From positions 1 through 64,000 of the forward strand of contig JASDSY010000010.1 in the NCBI GenBank assembly GCA_041441465.1: 64,000 bases of DNA, given 5' to 3'. This DNA is from JASDSY01 sp041441465 (lineage in GTDB: Bacteria > Muiribacteriota > UBA9980). The notes beneath the pieces were generated by a model. It did no database searches. It had not been told where the DNA came from and saw only the letters and a list, made by a program, of their open reading frames with translations. Shown in pieces: positions 43,367-51,989 of this stretch (within the stretch, counting starts at the first letter, position 1; each line of letters begins with the position of its first letter). The translations under genes were made by a program, and so were the position numbers.

Positions 43367-44539
43367 TCATTCCTCGTCATCGGCCGTTATCTCTTCATCA
43401 GGCTCTGACGCATTATTTCCCTCGGTTTTTTTTACGTCCTTCTTATTTTCTTTTTTTGCAGAATCTTCTTTTTTATCGTCTTTTTTGTCTTCGCTGATTA
43501 TAACGCCTTTATTGCCGGCTTCAGCCTCTTTAGGTTTCAGCGTTTTATTAACCGACGGTTGTTTTTCTTTACTCAAAGCTTCGGCTTTAGGGCCGGAATT
43601 TTTTGCGTCTTCGTTACCGGCTGCCGCTGCAGGCTTTGAAACTGCCGCTTCTTTCGTATCATTCACAGGCGCGGCTTTGCCGTCTAAAACTGCGTTATCC
43701 TGTTTTAGCTGATCTTTACCCGAAACAGCCTCCGGAACTTTTTTAGCATTGCCGTCATAAGTTACCGGTACCGGAGCCACAGCTGCCGAAGCGCCAAATA
43801 ATTTTATCTTCATTTTTTCGCCGAGATCTTTGATTATTGAAAATTCATAATCGCCGTTCTGATTTGAAGCTATTACGACCCAGTACGGAAATTTTTCCAA
43901 TACTACATATTCATCAGAAGATTCGCGTTTCATATACCTTTTCAGATCGCTTACTTCCTTTTTAAAAACGTCGGCAGATATATCTTTTTTGCATTCAATC
44001 GCAATTATTATATAAAGCGTATCGTCTTCTCCGCTTTTGTTCATATAAAAAGAGCTGTGAACCGCGCGCCAGTTCGATGATGATACCTTAGACCGGAACG
44101 CATCCTTCGATATCTTGGAAAAATCTCCGCTGGTCGTCGCAATATGCGGATTCGTTTTCATCTTCGCAACCGAGGCAAGCGTTATAGTTTCCGGAACTTC
44201 TTCATTTTTTAAAGTAAGCTTCTCTATCGCAGTTTCAAAACTGTCGCTTGAATTCAACGGCATTTGATAATTTACAGCTGTTTTGGGTTCGGCCGATACT
44301 TCGCCGGTGCCGCCAAACGGAAGCATCGGTTTGGCAGCGGATGAAACGGGAACGATTTTAGTATTGCCGGTCGATACCTCGCCGGTCATATGCGCGCCCG
44401 GTTTAAAAACAGCCGGCCCGGCCGCGGCATTATCGCCCGGTTTCATCGGCTTAAAAGCATAAGCATCATTGACGAACAACAATGCAAACAGAACCGCAGC
44501 CATTATTATTTTTATATTTTTGAATGAATTATTTTTCAT
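43367..44539 (-). CDS. Exported Ala/Lys/Glu-rich protein of unknown function (390 residues)
   Basis: The N-terminus is a signal peptide (IIMAAVLFALLFVNDAYAF). Residues ~30-100 are Pro/Gly-rich. Residues ~115-245 form a compact domain with strands and helices (WRAVHSSFYMNKSGEDDTLY, then VVLEKFPYWVVIASNQNGDY). From ~255 to the end it is low-complexity and very Lys/Glu/Ala-rich (EDKKDDKKEDSAKKENKKDV), ending in an acidic tail. I do not recognise the folded domain. It sits between kdsB (16-base gap) and namZ (4-base gap) on the same strand, so it probably acts in the envelope. Confidence 0.75.
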   Translation of the reverse strand: MKNNSFKNIKIIMAAVLFALLFVNDAYAFKPMKPGDNAAAGPAVFKPGAHMTGEVSTGNTKIVPVSSAAKPMLPFGGTGEVSAEPKTAVNYQMPLNSSDSFETAIEKLTLKNEEVPETITLASVAKMKTNPHIATTSGDFSKISKDAFRSKVSSSNWRAVHSSFYMNKSGEDDTLYIIIAIECKKDISADVFKKEVSDLKRYMKRESSDEYVVLEKFPYWVVIASNQNGDYEFSIIKDLGEKMKIKLFGASAAVAPVPVTYDGNAKKVPEAVSGKDQLKQDNAVLDGKAAPVNDTKEAAVSKPAAAAGNEDAKNSGPKAEALSKEKQPSVNKTLKPKEAEAGNKGVIISEDKKDDKKEDSAKKENKKDVKKTEGNNASEPDEEITADDEE

Positions 44540-44555
44540 TACTTCAAAACACCTC

Positions 44556-45305
44556 TTAGTATCTTTTTTTTACGATATCTATTATCGCGTTTAAGTCTTC
44601 GGGCGTGTCAACGCCTTTAGGAGCGTAATTAGTCTTTACACAATAAATCTTATAGCCGTTTTCAAGAAAACGCAGCTGCTCGAGCGATTCCGCGTCCTCG
44701 CAAAGAGATTTGTCAAGATTCGCAAAATCAATGAGCGCTCTCTTGGTATAGGCGTATATTCCAATATGTTTATGTACTTTCGAAAGCTCCACGCGGCCGT
44801 TCCTAAAGTATGGTATTTCCGCGCGCGAAAAATACATGGCGAAGTTATTCTTATCGATAACCGCCTTGACGCAGTTGGGGTTCTTATACTCAGCCTCCGA
44901 CGCCGCACCTGAAACTGCCGTAGTAACAAGTATTTCAGGATTCACAAAAAATGGGTCTGTAACTGAATCGATGAGCTCCGGTTCAATCAGCGGCTCGTCG
45001 CCCTGGATATTGACATAAATATCGGCATCGACGCTCGAAGCCACCTCGCATATTCTGTCCGAACCCGACCGGCATAACGGCGATGTCATTTTGCAGACAA
45101 ATCCGGCTTTTTTAACGACCGCCTCGATTTTTTCGGAGTCCGTAGCCACTATAACCTTTGAAAGATTTTTAGCTTTGGAAGCGTTCTCAGCCACCCACAA
45201 AATCATTTCCTTATCAAGAATCTTCGCGAGAGGTTTTTCCGGAAGCCGCGTCGATTGAAGCCGAGCCGGTATAACCCCGACAATCTTAAGTTTCTTTCTC
45301 TCCAT
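44556..45305 (-). CDS. kdsB: 3-deoxy-manno-octulosonate cytidylyltransferase (CMP-KDO synthetase)
   Basis: KdsB activates KDO with CTP to CMP-KDO for lipid A-core assembly. This 249-residue cytosolic protein has the NTP-binding start VIPARLQSTRLPEKPLA, the VATDSEKIEAVVKKAG strand, and SGSDRICEVA, VNIQGDEPLIEP and YFSRAEIPYFRNG. The end GVDTPEDLNAI is also typical. GGAAGG precedes the ATG. It leads an operon with an exported protein and namZ. Together with gmhA and the heptosyltransferase in the next cluster it shows a lipopolysaccharide-containing outer membrane. Confidence 0.97.
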   Translation of the reverse strand: MERKKLKIVGVIPARLQSTRLPEKPLAKILDKEMILWVAENASKAKNLSKVIVATDSEKIEAVVKKAGFVCKMTSPLCRSGSDRICEVASSVDADIYVNIQGDEPLIEPELIDSVTDPFFVNPEILVTTAVSGAASEAEYKNPNCVKAVIDKNNFAMYFSRAEIPYFRNGRVELSKVHKHIGIYAYTKRALIDFANLDKSLCEDAESLEQLRFLENGYKIYCVKTNYAPKGVDTPEDLNAIIDIVKKRY

Positions 45306-45355
45306 AAAATTACCTTCCGATATTTTTATAATATAATTTGATAAATATTTTCAGG

Positions 45356-45504
45356 TCAGGGGCAGGCGAAGGGTTTAACCCTTCCCTTCCCCTGAAACCC
45401 CTTCCAATCCTGCTTATTGTAATCGCAAAGCGCAAACTCCGTTTACTTGCTTTGCGGTTGTCCATCATTCATTTAAAACGGTTATTTCATAACCATTTTA
45501 AATG
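45356..45504. repeat. Three consecutive hairpins in the kdsB-rfaE2 intergenic gap
   Basis: Three inverted repeats follow one another. The first is TCAGGGG...CCCCTGA (45356-45395) with an inner AAGGG/CCCTT. The second is CGCAAAGC...GCTTTGCG (45424-45456). The third is CATTTAAAACGGTTAT...ATAACCATTTTAAATG (45470-45504), 16 base pairs with one mismatch. The region is more GC-rich than flanking gaps. It might be an intergenic repeat cluster, a structured RNA or a degenerate element; no known RNA family was recognised. Confidence 0.6.
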
Positions 45505-45564
45505 AAAAACACGCCCTGTATAATACGATTCTATCAATTTTCAATTTATTTAACAATTACTCTG

Positions 45565-45718
45565 TAAAAAAACTTTTTACGAGCGAACGATCACCCTTCG
45601 AGTGTAAAGCGGTGTAATGATTTTTTCAAAACCAAACACCGCCTAATCCAAGGCGCACTTGTGGTCGAAGGTCGGGCCTGGCGCCGAGGACCAAGTGAGC
45701 GAGAAAAAAGTTTTTTTA
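45565..45718. repeat. 154-base segment bounded by perfect 14-base inverted repeats (MITE-like)
   Basis: TAAAAAAACTTTTT at 45565-45578 is matched exactly in inverted orientation at 45705-45718. The interior is GC-richer and itself contains short inverted repeats (GCGGTG/CACCGC at ~45609-45642; CTTG/CAAG). No open frame of note is present. It ends two bases before the rfaE2 stop codon. A miniature mobile element or a structured 3' region are both possible. Confidence 0.45.
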
Positions 45719-45720
45719 TT

Positions 45721-46221
45721 TTATTTATACGCTTTTAAAATTTTTTCGATTATATTTGTGGTCGAAGCGCCCTCGATCATTTTCGCGCGTATTAATTTTC
45801 CGCCGTAACTTTGAACAAACGCCGCGCCGACAATCTCATTCTCGGCATATTGCGAACCTTTAACCAGAACGTCAGGTTTTATAAACTCTATTATTTCCTT
45901 AGGAGTCATTTCATCGAAATAAACTACCATATCTACGCTTTTAAGACCTAACAGCATTTCAGCGCGCTCGTTTTGCGGCACAACAGGCCTGCTGCCGCCT
46001 TTATTCTGCCGCACGGACGCGTCCGTGTTAAGGCCGATTACCAAAAAATCGGCCGCTGCGCGGGTATCGTTGAGATAGCGCAGATGCCCGACATGAAGTA
46101 TGTCAAAACAGCCGTTCGTAAACGCAATTTTCTTACCGCTGTTTTTTAAAGTCGTCAGCGTTTTTAATAATTCTTCACGTGACTTCGAATCACTAAAATC
46201 ATAAATATTACCTGGATTCAT
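45721..46221 (-). CDS. rfaE2: D-glycero-beta-D-manno-heptose 1-phosphate adenylyltransferase (RfaE2 domain protein)
   Basis: This ~166-residue enzyme transfers AMP to heptose 1-phosphate, giving ADP-heptose for the lipopolysaccharide core. It is a nucleotidyltransferase of the cytidylyltransferase-like fold: TNGCFDILHVGHLRYLNDTR holds the HxGH motif, NTDASVRQNKGGSRPVVPQN follows, and EGASTTNIIEKIL ends the protein. It is the stand-alone C-terminal half of HldE; the kinase half is not in the window. The ATG at 46221 overlaps the end of gmhA by 14 bases, suggesting translational coupling. GGAG lies ~13 bases upstream. It is followed by the structured intergenic stretch. Confidence 0.93.
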   Translation of the reverse strand: MNPGNIYDFSDSKSREELLKTLTTLKNSGKKIAFTNGCFDILHVGHLRYLNDTRAAADFLVIGLNTDASVRQNKGGSRPVVPQNERAEMLLGLKSVDMVVYFDEMTPKEIIEFIKPDVLVKGSQYAENEIVGAAFVQSYGGKLIRAKMIEGASTTNIIEKILKAYK

Positions 46222-46867
46222 TGTTTTTTTCACTCTCCGAAAGTACGATCTCCGCAAGCTGACATATAATATGCCCGCAGGTTATATGCATTTCCTGAAT
46301 TTTAGGAGTATCATCGGACGGCACATTTAAAATCACGTCGCATAATCCGTCGCACTTCATCTTACCGCCATTTTTGCCGGTAAAGCCGATTGTTTTCATC
46401 TTCAAAGTCCTGGCGGCATTCAGCGCGGCAATAACATTTTTAGAATTGCCGGAAGTGGAAATGCCTATTAAAATATCGCCTTCATCGCCAAGCCCGAGCG
46501 TCTCACGCTCGAAAATATGTTCATAACCGTAATCATTTCCTATGGCTGTAGCGGCCGCGATATTAGTGCCAAGAGCCACTACATGATAAGGCCTGCGCTC
46601 TAATTTAAACCGGCCTATAAGCTCGCCGGCTATATGCATTGCGTCGGATGCCGAACCGCCGTTGCCGCATATCAAAACCTTGCCGCCGGAACTGATGCAT
46701 TTTGCGACCATTATGCTTATTGAATGTATTATGTCGAGATAACTCTGGTCTAACGCGGCAAGATTCTGACGGCTCATTTCTATACTCGCGCGGATCACGT
46801 TTATAAAATGCTCATAACGGCTTGAACTATCAGTAATAATTCCGCCTGATTTAAATTTATGCTTCAT
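46208..46867 (-). CDS. gmhA: Phosphoheptose isomerase (sedoheptulose 7-phosphate isomerase)
   Basis: GmhA converts sedoheptulose 7-phosphate into D-glycero-D-manno-heptose 7-phosphate, the first step of ADP-heptose synthesis. The 219-residue protein is a single SIS domain: VLICGNGGSASDAMHIAGEL, then VALGTNIAAATAIGNDYGYE and GISTSGNSKNVIAALN. The late EMHITCGHIICQLAE carries the catalytic histidine/glutamate region. An N-terminal extension of ~15 residues precedes the usual start. CGGAG precedes the ATG. The gene overlaps rfaE2. Both are on the minus strand. Confidence 0.96.
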   Translation of the reverse strand: MKHKFKSGGIITDSSSRYEHFINVIRASIEMSRQNLAALDQSYLDIIHSISIMVAKCISSGGKVLICGNGGSASDAMHIAGELIGRFKLERRPYHVVALGTNIAAATAIGNDYGYEHIFERETLGLGDEGDILIGISTSGNSKNVIAALNAARTLKMKTIGFTGKNGGKMKCDGLCDVILNVPSDDTPKIQEMHITCGHIICQLAEIVLSESEKNNESR

Positions 46868-47010
46868 TAAAACTACTCCGGAATTATATTAAAATTTTAT
46901 TTTCTCATAATAACGCCTTAATACTTTTTTATATCGTTTTTAATTTTTTTGATTTTGGCGGCATGGATTCAGCCATGCGATTTTCATATAATTACTATGC
47001 GTAACAAAAG

Positions 47011-47988
47011 TTATGCGCGGTTCAACCTATCCATCAGCGAATAATAGAAAAGCGGTATCATAATTTCATGCACTCCGATGAAATTAAAACTCCTGCCGCC
47101 GGAGCCGATCGTCGGCCGGCTTAATACGTTTGTATGCGGCCTGTACTGATTTATCATGTCAAAATTAGCCGTATGAAACCCTTTAACATCATATCCGATA
47201 TTTCTAACGGCAGTAAGCGCTTTCAAAAAAACCTCGGGCATGACAACGGCTGAACCAATATTCATATATACCGAACCCGGAGTCAGCCCTGAAATACCGC
47301 CGCAATACAGTTTAAAATCATTAAATGACGCCGCGCCGATTGCCGCGCCAGATGCGTTCGGATGGACATGAACGATATCGGTCCCGACGGCTATATGGAC
47401 GGTCGCAGGTACGCCGTTTTTATACGCGTTATAAATCAAGGATTTTTCTTTATAAGGGGCATTAAGGTTTTCGATAGTTCTATATATTTCATATCCGGCG
47501 CCGGTATTATTCTTAAGCGCATTATTGAAAGAATCGTTAATATAAAAACCGGTTTCATGGGCCATCCCGAATGAGCCGTCAATAAGCGCCGAAGCCACAT
47601 CTTCCGAAGTTTTGCCGTTTAACGCTATCTCAAAATCATGGATCGCGGCGGAACCATTCATAGAAATCATTCCGATTAGGCCTTTTTTTATCATATCAAT
47701 CAAAAAAGGCGTAACCCCGGTTTTTATGACGTGGCCGCCGATAGCAGCCGTTATTTTTTTTGATTCTTTAATGGAGTCTGAGCAAAGTGAGCAAAAATCA
47801 GTAAAATCTTTTGCTTGTTGTATTTGCGGGAGGCTTTCAAGAAAATCCGAAAATTTTACAGCCGCTTCCGCTCCGGTAACCTTTCCGAACTGTTCGACTG
47901 AAACTTTGCACGGCCTTGATTTCAGCGGATAAGTTTTCGCCTCGTTAAAATCTATCGAAACCAAATTTTTATAATCGTTTAACTCCAT
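47011..47988 (-). CDS. Conserved protein of unknown function in the heptose cluster (325 residues)
   Basis: I recognise a conserved-looking core but not a proven function: AIGGHVIKTGVTPFLIDMIK, then SMNGSAAIHDFEIALNGKTS, FGMAHETGFYIND, VHIAVGTDIVHVHPNASGAA and SAVVMPEVFLKALTAVRNIG. The glycine-rich, nucleotide-fold-like pattern resembles deoxyhypusine-synthase-type Rossmann proteins, but I am not certain of homology. It has conserved His and Asp residues in TDIVHVHP. No signal peptide. Its stop lies ~140 bases downstream-side of gmhA's start, same strand. Given the neighbours, a role in sugar-nucleotide or envelope metabolism is only an inference. Confidence 0.6.
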   Translation of the reverse strand: MELNDYKNLVSIDFNEAKTYPLKSRPCKVSVEQFGKVTGAEAAVKFSDFLESLPQIQQAKDFTDFCSLCSDSIKESKKITAAIGGHVIKTGVTPFLIDMIKKGLIGMISMNGSAAIHDFEIALNGKTSEDVASALIDGSFGMAHETGFYINDSFNNALKNNTGAGYEIYRTIENLNAPYKEKSLIYNAYKNGVPATVHIAVGTDIVHVHPNASGAAIGAASFNDFKLYCGGISGLTPGSVYMNIGSAVVMPEVFLKALTAVRNIGYDVKGFHTANFDMINQYRPHTNVLSRPTIGSGGRSFNFIGVHEIMIPLFYYSLMDRLNRA

Positions 47989-48069
47989 AATCCATTACAC
48001 ACTGCCTTTAGCCTGAATACCGTCAAAATAAATATATTTTTTTTATGTATCTCCGCCCGTCAAAGTAAA

Positions 48070-48651
48070 TTACTTTGATTTTAAGTTTTTATTAAGTTTC
48101 CAGTATAATATAACAAGAACGGCTACAAGAGCTAATACGCCGTTATATTCGCGGTTTTTAAGAAAATTTTTAAATCGTTCGGAAAATTTAGTGAATATAT
48201 CGCCCGAATCGGCAATCGCTTTTTCCATGCCCTTAGCATCAGGGCAAAAAACTGGAGTCGAGTTTTTATAATCGATATAATCGTCATGGAATTTTTTTTC
48301 AAGTTCCCTTGATTCAGCCGACATTGTAGCCGGATAAATAGCCAAATACAAAACATAGTATACCGCGGCTATTATAGGATTGAAAGCTATTATTAAAAGG
48401 CCGGTGCCGAGCAGGAATGACCCGAAATAAAGCGGATTGCGAGTCGCCTTGTAAGGGCCGCATGTCGTGAGGCGGTCTAATTTCACGATATAAGTAGCAG
48501 CCCACACTCTGAAGAATTCGCCGATCGAAGCGACAATGGAACCGATCACAAAAAGCGGAAATGACCTGGGCTTTGCGAACACTATAAGCATAAGCGAAAA
48601 AATATACCCGAATTTTACCCTTAACTTCCTTATAATCTCCATATATTCCAT
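48070..48651 (-). CDS. Isoprenylcysteine/phospholipid methyltransferase-like membrane protein
   Basis: This 193-residue integral membrane protein matches the ICMT/PEMT-type methyltransferase family. The N-terminal half has hydrophobic helices (FPLFVIGSIVASIGEFFRVW). The SAM-binding signature LTTCGPYKATRNPLYFGSFL is followed by LGTGLLIIAF and a second helix pair, then EKKFHDDYIDYKNSTPVFCP. A last hydrophobic segment (VLALVAVLVILYW) lies at the C-terminus. Bacterial members often methylate lipids or small molecules; the substrate here is unknown. It sits between the unknown 325-residue gene and the heptosyltransferase, all minus strand. Confidence 0.85.
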   Translation of the reverse strand: MEYMEIIRKLRVKFGYIFSLMLIVFAKPRSFPLFVIGSIVASIGEFFRVWAATYIVKLDRLTTCGPYKATRNPLYFGSFLLGTGLLIIAFNPIIAAVYYVLYLAIYPATMSAESRELEKKFHDDYIDYKNSTPVFCPDAKGMEKAIADSGDIFTKFSERFKNFLKNREYNGVLALVAVLVILYWKLNKNLKSK

Positions 48652-48743
48652 AATGTTTATACTTTTTCCTTTCCTTTTAATTTTTTATTTTATAAATTTA
48701 AAGTTCATATAATTTAATCAGTCTGACAAAATAAAATTTATAA

Positions 48744-49814
48744 TCAATTTAGAAAATTATTATTTAATATAACGTTAAAAACGTCATCTAATTTTATTTT
48801 ATTAATGCACCTGAAATCGTTCGATACGCATTTTTTCTGTTCGCAGGGCCGGCAGCTCAGCGTTGAATCATATATCCCCGTGAATGACTTCGAAACCGGC
48901 CCGAAAATTTCAGTCGTAGTAGGCCCGAAAAGACCTATAGCGCTGCACCCGGCAGCCGATGCGATATGAAGAGGGCCTGAATCAGGCCCGACATAAAGCG
49001 CCGCTTTTTTGGCGAGATTAAATAAACCGCCAAGCGATAAACTTCCGCACGCTGAAATTAATTTACCGCTTAAAAGCTTCACGCTGTCAAAAATTTTTTT
49101 TACTTCACCGGTATCGCCCTGAGTTCCAAGCACAATATGCGCTTTTTTTATCCCGGCAAAACTGCTATGGTTTTCAATCATGCTTATGAGGCCCGCGTAA
49201 TTTTCAGCCGGCCATTTTTTAAACATATTCGACGGACTTATATGATATAAAAATAAGCTATATCCGTTTTCAACGCCGTTATTTTTCAAAAAACCGGCGC
49301 ATTCGCCTGCCGCAAAATCTGCTTTCATGAATGTATTTAACTCTTTAAGATCAGGGAATTTAAATCCGGAAATCAATTCAGCCGGCAGCGCTTTTAAAAG
49401 ATTGACCTGATTAAGCGCCGAATGAACTGAAAATTTTTTGGGAACCGCCATACGGTGGGTATAAAGGAAACCGCGCCAGGGATAATCATAACCGACACGC
49501 ACGCGCGCTCCTGAAAAATAAGCCATCCATGCCGTTTTAGGAATTCCATGAAAGTCCAGGACGACATCATAACTCTGTTTTTTCAATAATTTTATAATCC
49601 TCGAGTCTTCCCTTAACTTATTAAAAAAACCGCCGGTTTTGCGGTAAGGTATTAAACTGTCAACAGCGCTGTTTTCCCTGACCAGGTCGCCGAATCTTTC
49701 ATCGACCATTAAATCGATTTCAGCATCCTTAAATAAACGCCGCACCGTATCGAAAGCAGGAGTGCATTGAATAATATCGCCTATCGAGCGCAGCCTTATC
49801 ATTAATACTTTCAT
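48744..49814 (-). CDS. Glycosyltransferase family 9 (heptosyltransferase-like)
   Basis: This 356-residue inner-membrane-associated enzyme adds an ADP-activated heptose (or related sugar) to the lipopolysaccharide core. GT9 hallmarks are the start VLMIRLRSIGDIIQCTPAFD, the central VVLDFHGIPKTAWMAY, and the donor site YVGPDSGPLHIASAAGCSAI followed by GLFGPTTTEIFGPVS. A cysteine-rich tail CRPCEQKKCVSNDFRCINKI is also seen in WaaF/WaaQ-type relatives. The exact acceptor cannot be set. A second adenylyltransferase gene lies upstream after ~30 bases on the same strand. It supports an LPS core-assembly cluster with gmhA and rfaE2. Confidence 0.93.
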   Translation of the reverse strand: MKVLMIRLRSIGDIIQCTPAFDTVRRLFKDAEIDLMVDERFGDLVRENSAVDSLIPYRKTGGFFNKLREDSRIIKLLKKQSYDVVLDFHGIPKTAWMAYFSGARVRVGYDYPWRGFLYTHRMAVPKKFSVHSALNQVNLLKALPAELISGFKFPDLKELNTFMKADFAAGECAGFLKNNGVENGYSLFLYHISPSNMFKKWPAENYAGLISMIENHSSFAGIKKAHIVLGTQGDTGEVKKIFDSVKLLSGKLISACGSLSLGGLFNLAKKAALYVGPDSGPLHIASAAGCSAIGLFGPTTTEIFGPVSKSFTGIYDSTLSCRPCEQKKCVSNDFRCINKIKLDDVFNVILNNNFLN

Positions 49815-49846
49815 CTTATCTAAAACGCCTATCCACTAAACTCAAA

Positions 49847-50320
49847 TTAAAGCTCAGTCTTTATTTTCTTTATTATATCGCGCGTCGAATGATCTTTGGG
49901 ATCGCCGGTTATAACAATTTTTCCGCCGTACGCGCATACCGAATCGCGCTCCGGAATATTTTCCGGCGTGTAATCAGTGCCTTTAGCGTATATATCAGGC
50001 TTTAATAGAGTAATTATACCGTCAGCAGTAGGTTCGCCGAATATCGTAACATAATCGACACAATAAAGCGCCGATAAAATTTCAGCGCGTTCATTTTCAC
50101 AGGTTACCGGCGAAGAAAGCTTTTTCAATTTTTTCAGCGATTCATCAGAATTGATTGCAACAATCAATATGTCGCCGCTTTTTTTGGCCTCTATAAGATT
50201 TCTCACATGTCCGACATGTAAAATATCATAACAACCGTTTGTCAAAACGATCTTCTTGCCGAAAAGAAATGCGCCGTGCCTTATTTTTATTAATTCTTCA
50301 ATAGTCTTAAGCTTTGTCAT
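49847..50320 (-). CDS. Second RfaE2-like nucleotidyltransferase
   Basis: This 157-residue adenylyl- or cytidylyltransferase has the fold signature TNGCYDILHVGHVRNLIEAK, with HxGH at HVGH, followed by INSDESLKKLKK and a C-terminal DHSTRDIIKKIK. It is a paralogue of the protein encoded at 45721 and shares the same overall length. GGAGG lies 7 bases before the ATG at 50320. It lies directly upstream of the heptosyltransferase (about 30 bases), so it may feed a distinct activated sugar to it. Whether its substrate is heptose 1-phosphate, glycerol 3-phosphate or another sugar phosphate is not clear. Confidence 0.85.
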   Translation of the reverse strand: MTKLKTIEELIKIRHGAFLFGKKIVLTNGCYDILHVGHVRNLIEAKKSGDILIVAINSDESLKKLKKLSSPVTCENERAEILSALYCVDYVTIFGEPTADGIITLLKPDIYAKGTDYTPENIPERDSVCAYGGKIVITGDPKDHSTRDIIKKIKTEL

Positions 50321-50567
50321 AATAAGCCTCCAATTGAAAATAGTATAAATATTATCATATCCCGGCCCAGAATGCAACTTTTTTGTTAATGCCCAAAAGC
50401 GGACCCGTAAATTTTATAGCTCATTTAAAAACATCAATTTATGGGAAATTTAAGTGAAAAAACGGCAGCGGCAAGTTATAAATCTGACATTCTTAAATAT
50501 TTAGGCTGCATAACATAATAAAAGCAATTATTGCACGATATATTTGGAACCGCAAAAACATTAAAAA

Positions 50568-51449
50568 TCAATTGCCAAAAGCAGCTATTGCGTCGAGTAT
50601 TTCCTGCTTTTTCTTATTCAGCGCTATTCTGCCGCTTTCTATTATAAGAGGCAGCTTGCTGATGTCCCACATATTGATCAGCTCATTGAATTTGACGTTT
50701 ATAAGTATTATTTCATGGTGATGCATATCGATGGCAAGCGAAAGCTGACGTTTTTCAGTAGTCGTAAAAGTCCGGTTAATAAAGTGGCAATAGTATTCAA
50801 TGAACCCTGAAAAATTCCTGTTCAATTGCTGATCCATTGAAAACGCGATAATCACGTCTGCGTTTCTCTTTACAGCCTCTAAAACCGGAAGGGAGGCGCT
50901 GAATCCGCCATCGACATAGAGCCGGCCGTTTATTTCAAGCGGCGCCAAAAAAGGAAACTGCGCGGCCGAGGCATAAACCGCCGTCGCCGCATCGCCTGAT
51001 TCCAGAGCGACACCATCGCCGGTATCGACATCAGTCACCTGAACTACCATTTTCGGAGACATCTGCTCGAGCCGCATTCCTTTATATATGGTCCTATAAA
51101 CTTCCATAAGGTTATCGGATTTTAAAATCCCGGAGGTTTTATCAAATTTCCCAAAAGGCATCCTGGCAATTCCAAGCAGCGTCCGATAGTCCATCTTATT
51201 AAATAAAGTTTTTTTCAGGTGCCGTGAAATCAGCTCGAGCATTTCATCGCTGTTATAGCCGGCGCCGCGCATCGCGGCAACTACCGCGCCGCCGCTGCAC
51301 CCTATTAAATAATCAATATCTATCTTCTCGGCTTCTAGAAATTCAAAAAGCGGTATTGCCGCCATCGGCTTAATTCCGCCGCTTCCAATTACCAGCGCAA
51401 TTTTGGGTTTCTTGCGCTTTTTTTCGCTTGTGACCGGATCTTCATTCAT
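50568..51449 (-). CDS. Patatin-like phospholipase
   Basis: This 293-residue protein is a patatin-family (RssA/YchK-like) acyl hydrolase. The oxyanion loop is VIGSGGIKPMAAIPLFEFLE, the nucleophile elbow is GCSGGAVVAAMRGAG (serine in GxSGG), and the catalytic aspartate is in VDGGFSASLPV. There is no signal peptide, so it is probably cytosolic or peripheral. A leader of charged residues (TSEKKRKKPKIA) precedes the domain. It lies ~190 bases downstream-side of the second RfaE2-like gene on the minus strand. The substrate is likely a phospholipid; this is inferred from the family. Confidence 0.92.
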   Translation of the reverse strand: MNEDPVTSEKKRKKPKIALVIGSGGIKPMAAIPLFEFLEAEKIDIDYLIGCSGGAVVAAMRGAGYNSDEMLELISRHLKKTLFNKMDYRTLLGIARMPFGKFDKTSGILKSDNLMEVYRTIYKGMRLEQMSPKMVVQVTDVDTGDGVALESGDAATAVYASAAQFPFLAPLEINGRLYVDGGFSASLPVLEAVKRNADVIIAFSMDQQLNRNFSGFIEYYCHFINRTFTTTEKRQLSLAIDMHHHEIILINVKFNELINMWDISKLPLIIESGRIALNKKKQEILDAIAAFGN

Positions 51450-51641
51450 AATATATACATTCCAATTTTTTATTTAATCCCAATTTTTGTGATTTAATTT
51501 ATATGCCGAATTTTTTTGCTAAACATTATTTCATTATTTACCGTTTGCCGATTGGCAGCCCGCTCAGTCTTTAAAATATTTTAATCATTAGGCGCTTAAC
51601 CGTGCCGTTAAACCCGAATTATTATTTAGATGCGGGTAAAA

Positions 51642-51989
51642 TTAAGACTTCTTTTTCGAATGATTAACAGCTTCCGAAACATTTTCAAATGTATCGAATA
51701 CGCTTAATAATCCCGTTACCTCAAAAATTTCCCTCACAGACTCGTTCATCGAAGCCAGGTAAAAATTATTGCCTGCCGCTTTTACTTTTTTGGCTATGCC
51801 TATGACAATTCTAAGCCCAAAACTGCTTATATATTCAAGTTTTTCAAAATCTATCAAAAAAGTTTTCTCGCCGTGCGCTAATAAAGACTCTGACTTTTTT
51901 TCAAGCAGTTCAGATGTTATAGAATCAAGTTTACCTTCCAGTATTAAGATAAAAATACCGTCAACCGATAATTCAGAAATTTTTAGCAT
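51642..51989 (-). CDS. Anti-sigma factor antagonist (STAS domain, RsbV/SpoIIAA-like)
   Basis: This 115-residue protein is a single STAS domain. The pattern IFILILEGKLDSITSELLEK and KTFLIDFEKLEYISSFGLRI matches SpoIIAA/RsbV, with the phosphorylatable serine in YISSFGLR. The end VREIFEVTGLLSVFDTF is the typical last helix and strand. Dephosphorylated forms bind the anti-sigma kinase. It follows the RsbW-like gene with no gap (stop and start adjacent), so the two are coupled. AAGGGG precedes the ATG. No sigma factor gene is in the window. Confidence 0.93.
   Translation of the reverse strand: MLKISELSVDGIFILILEGKLDSITSELLEKKSESLLAHGEKTFLIDFEKLEYISSFGLRIVIGIAKKVKAAGNNFYLASMNESVREIFEVTGLLSVFDTFENVSEAVNHSKKKS

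Noticed and set aside
50441..50518. 25-codon plus-strand frame (MGNLSEKTAAASYKSDILKY...) in the gap before the patatin-like gene
   Set aside because: No ribosome binding site precedes it and it is very short; it could be a relic of a larger gene but this cannot be shown.
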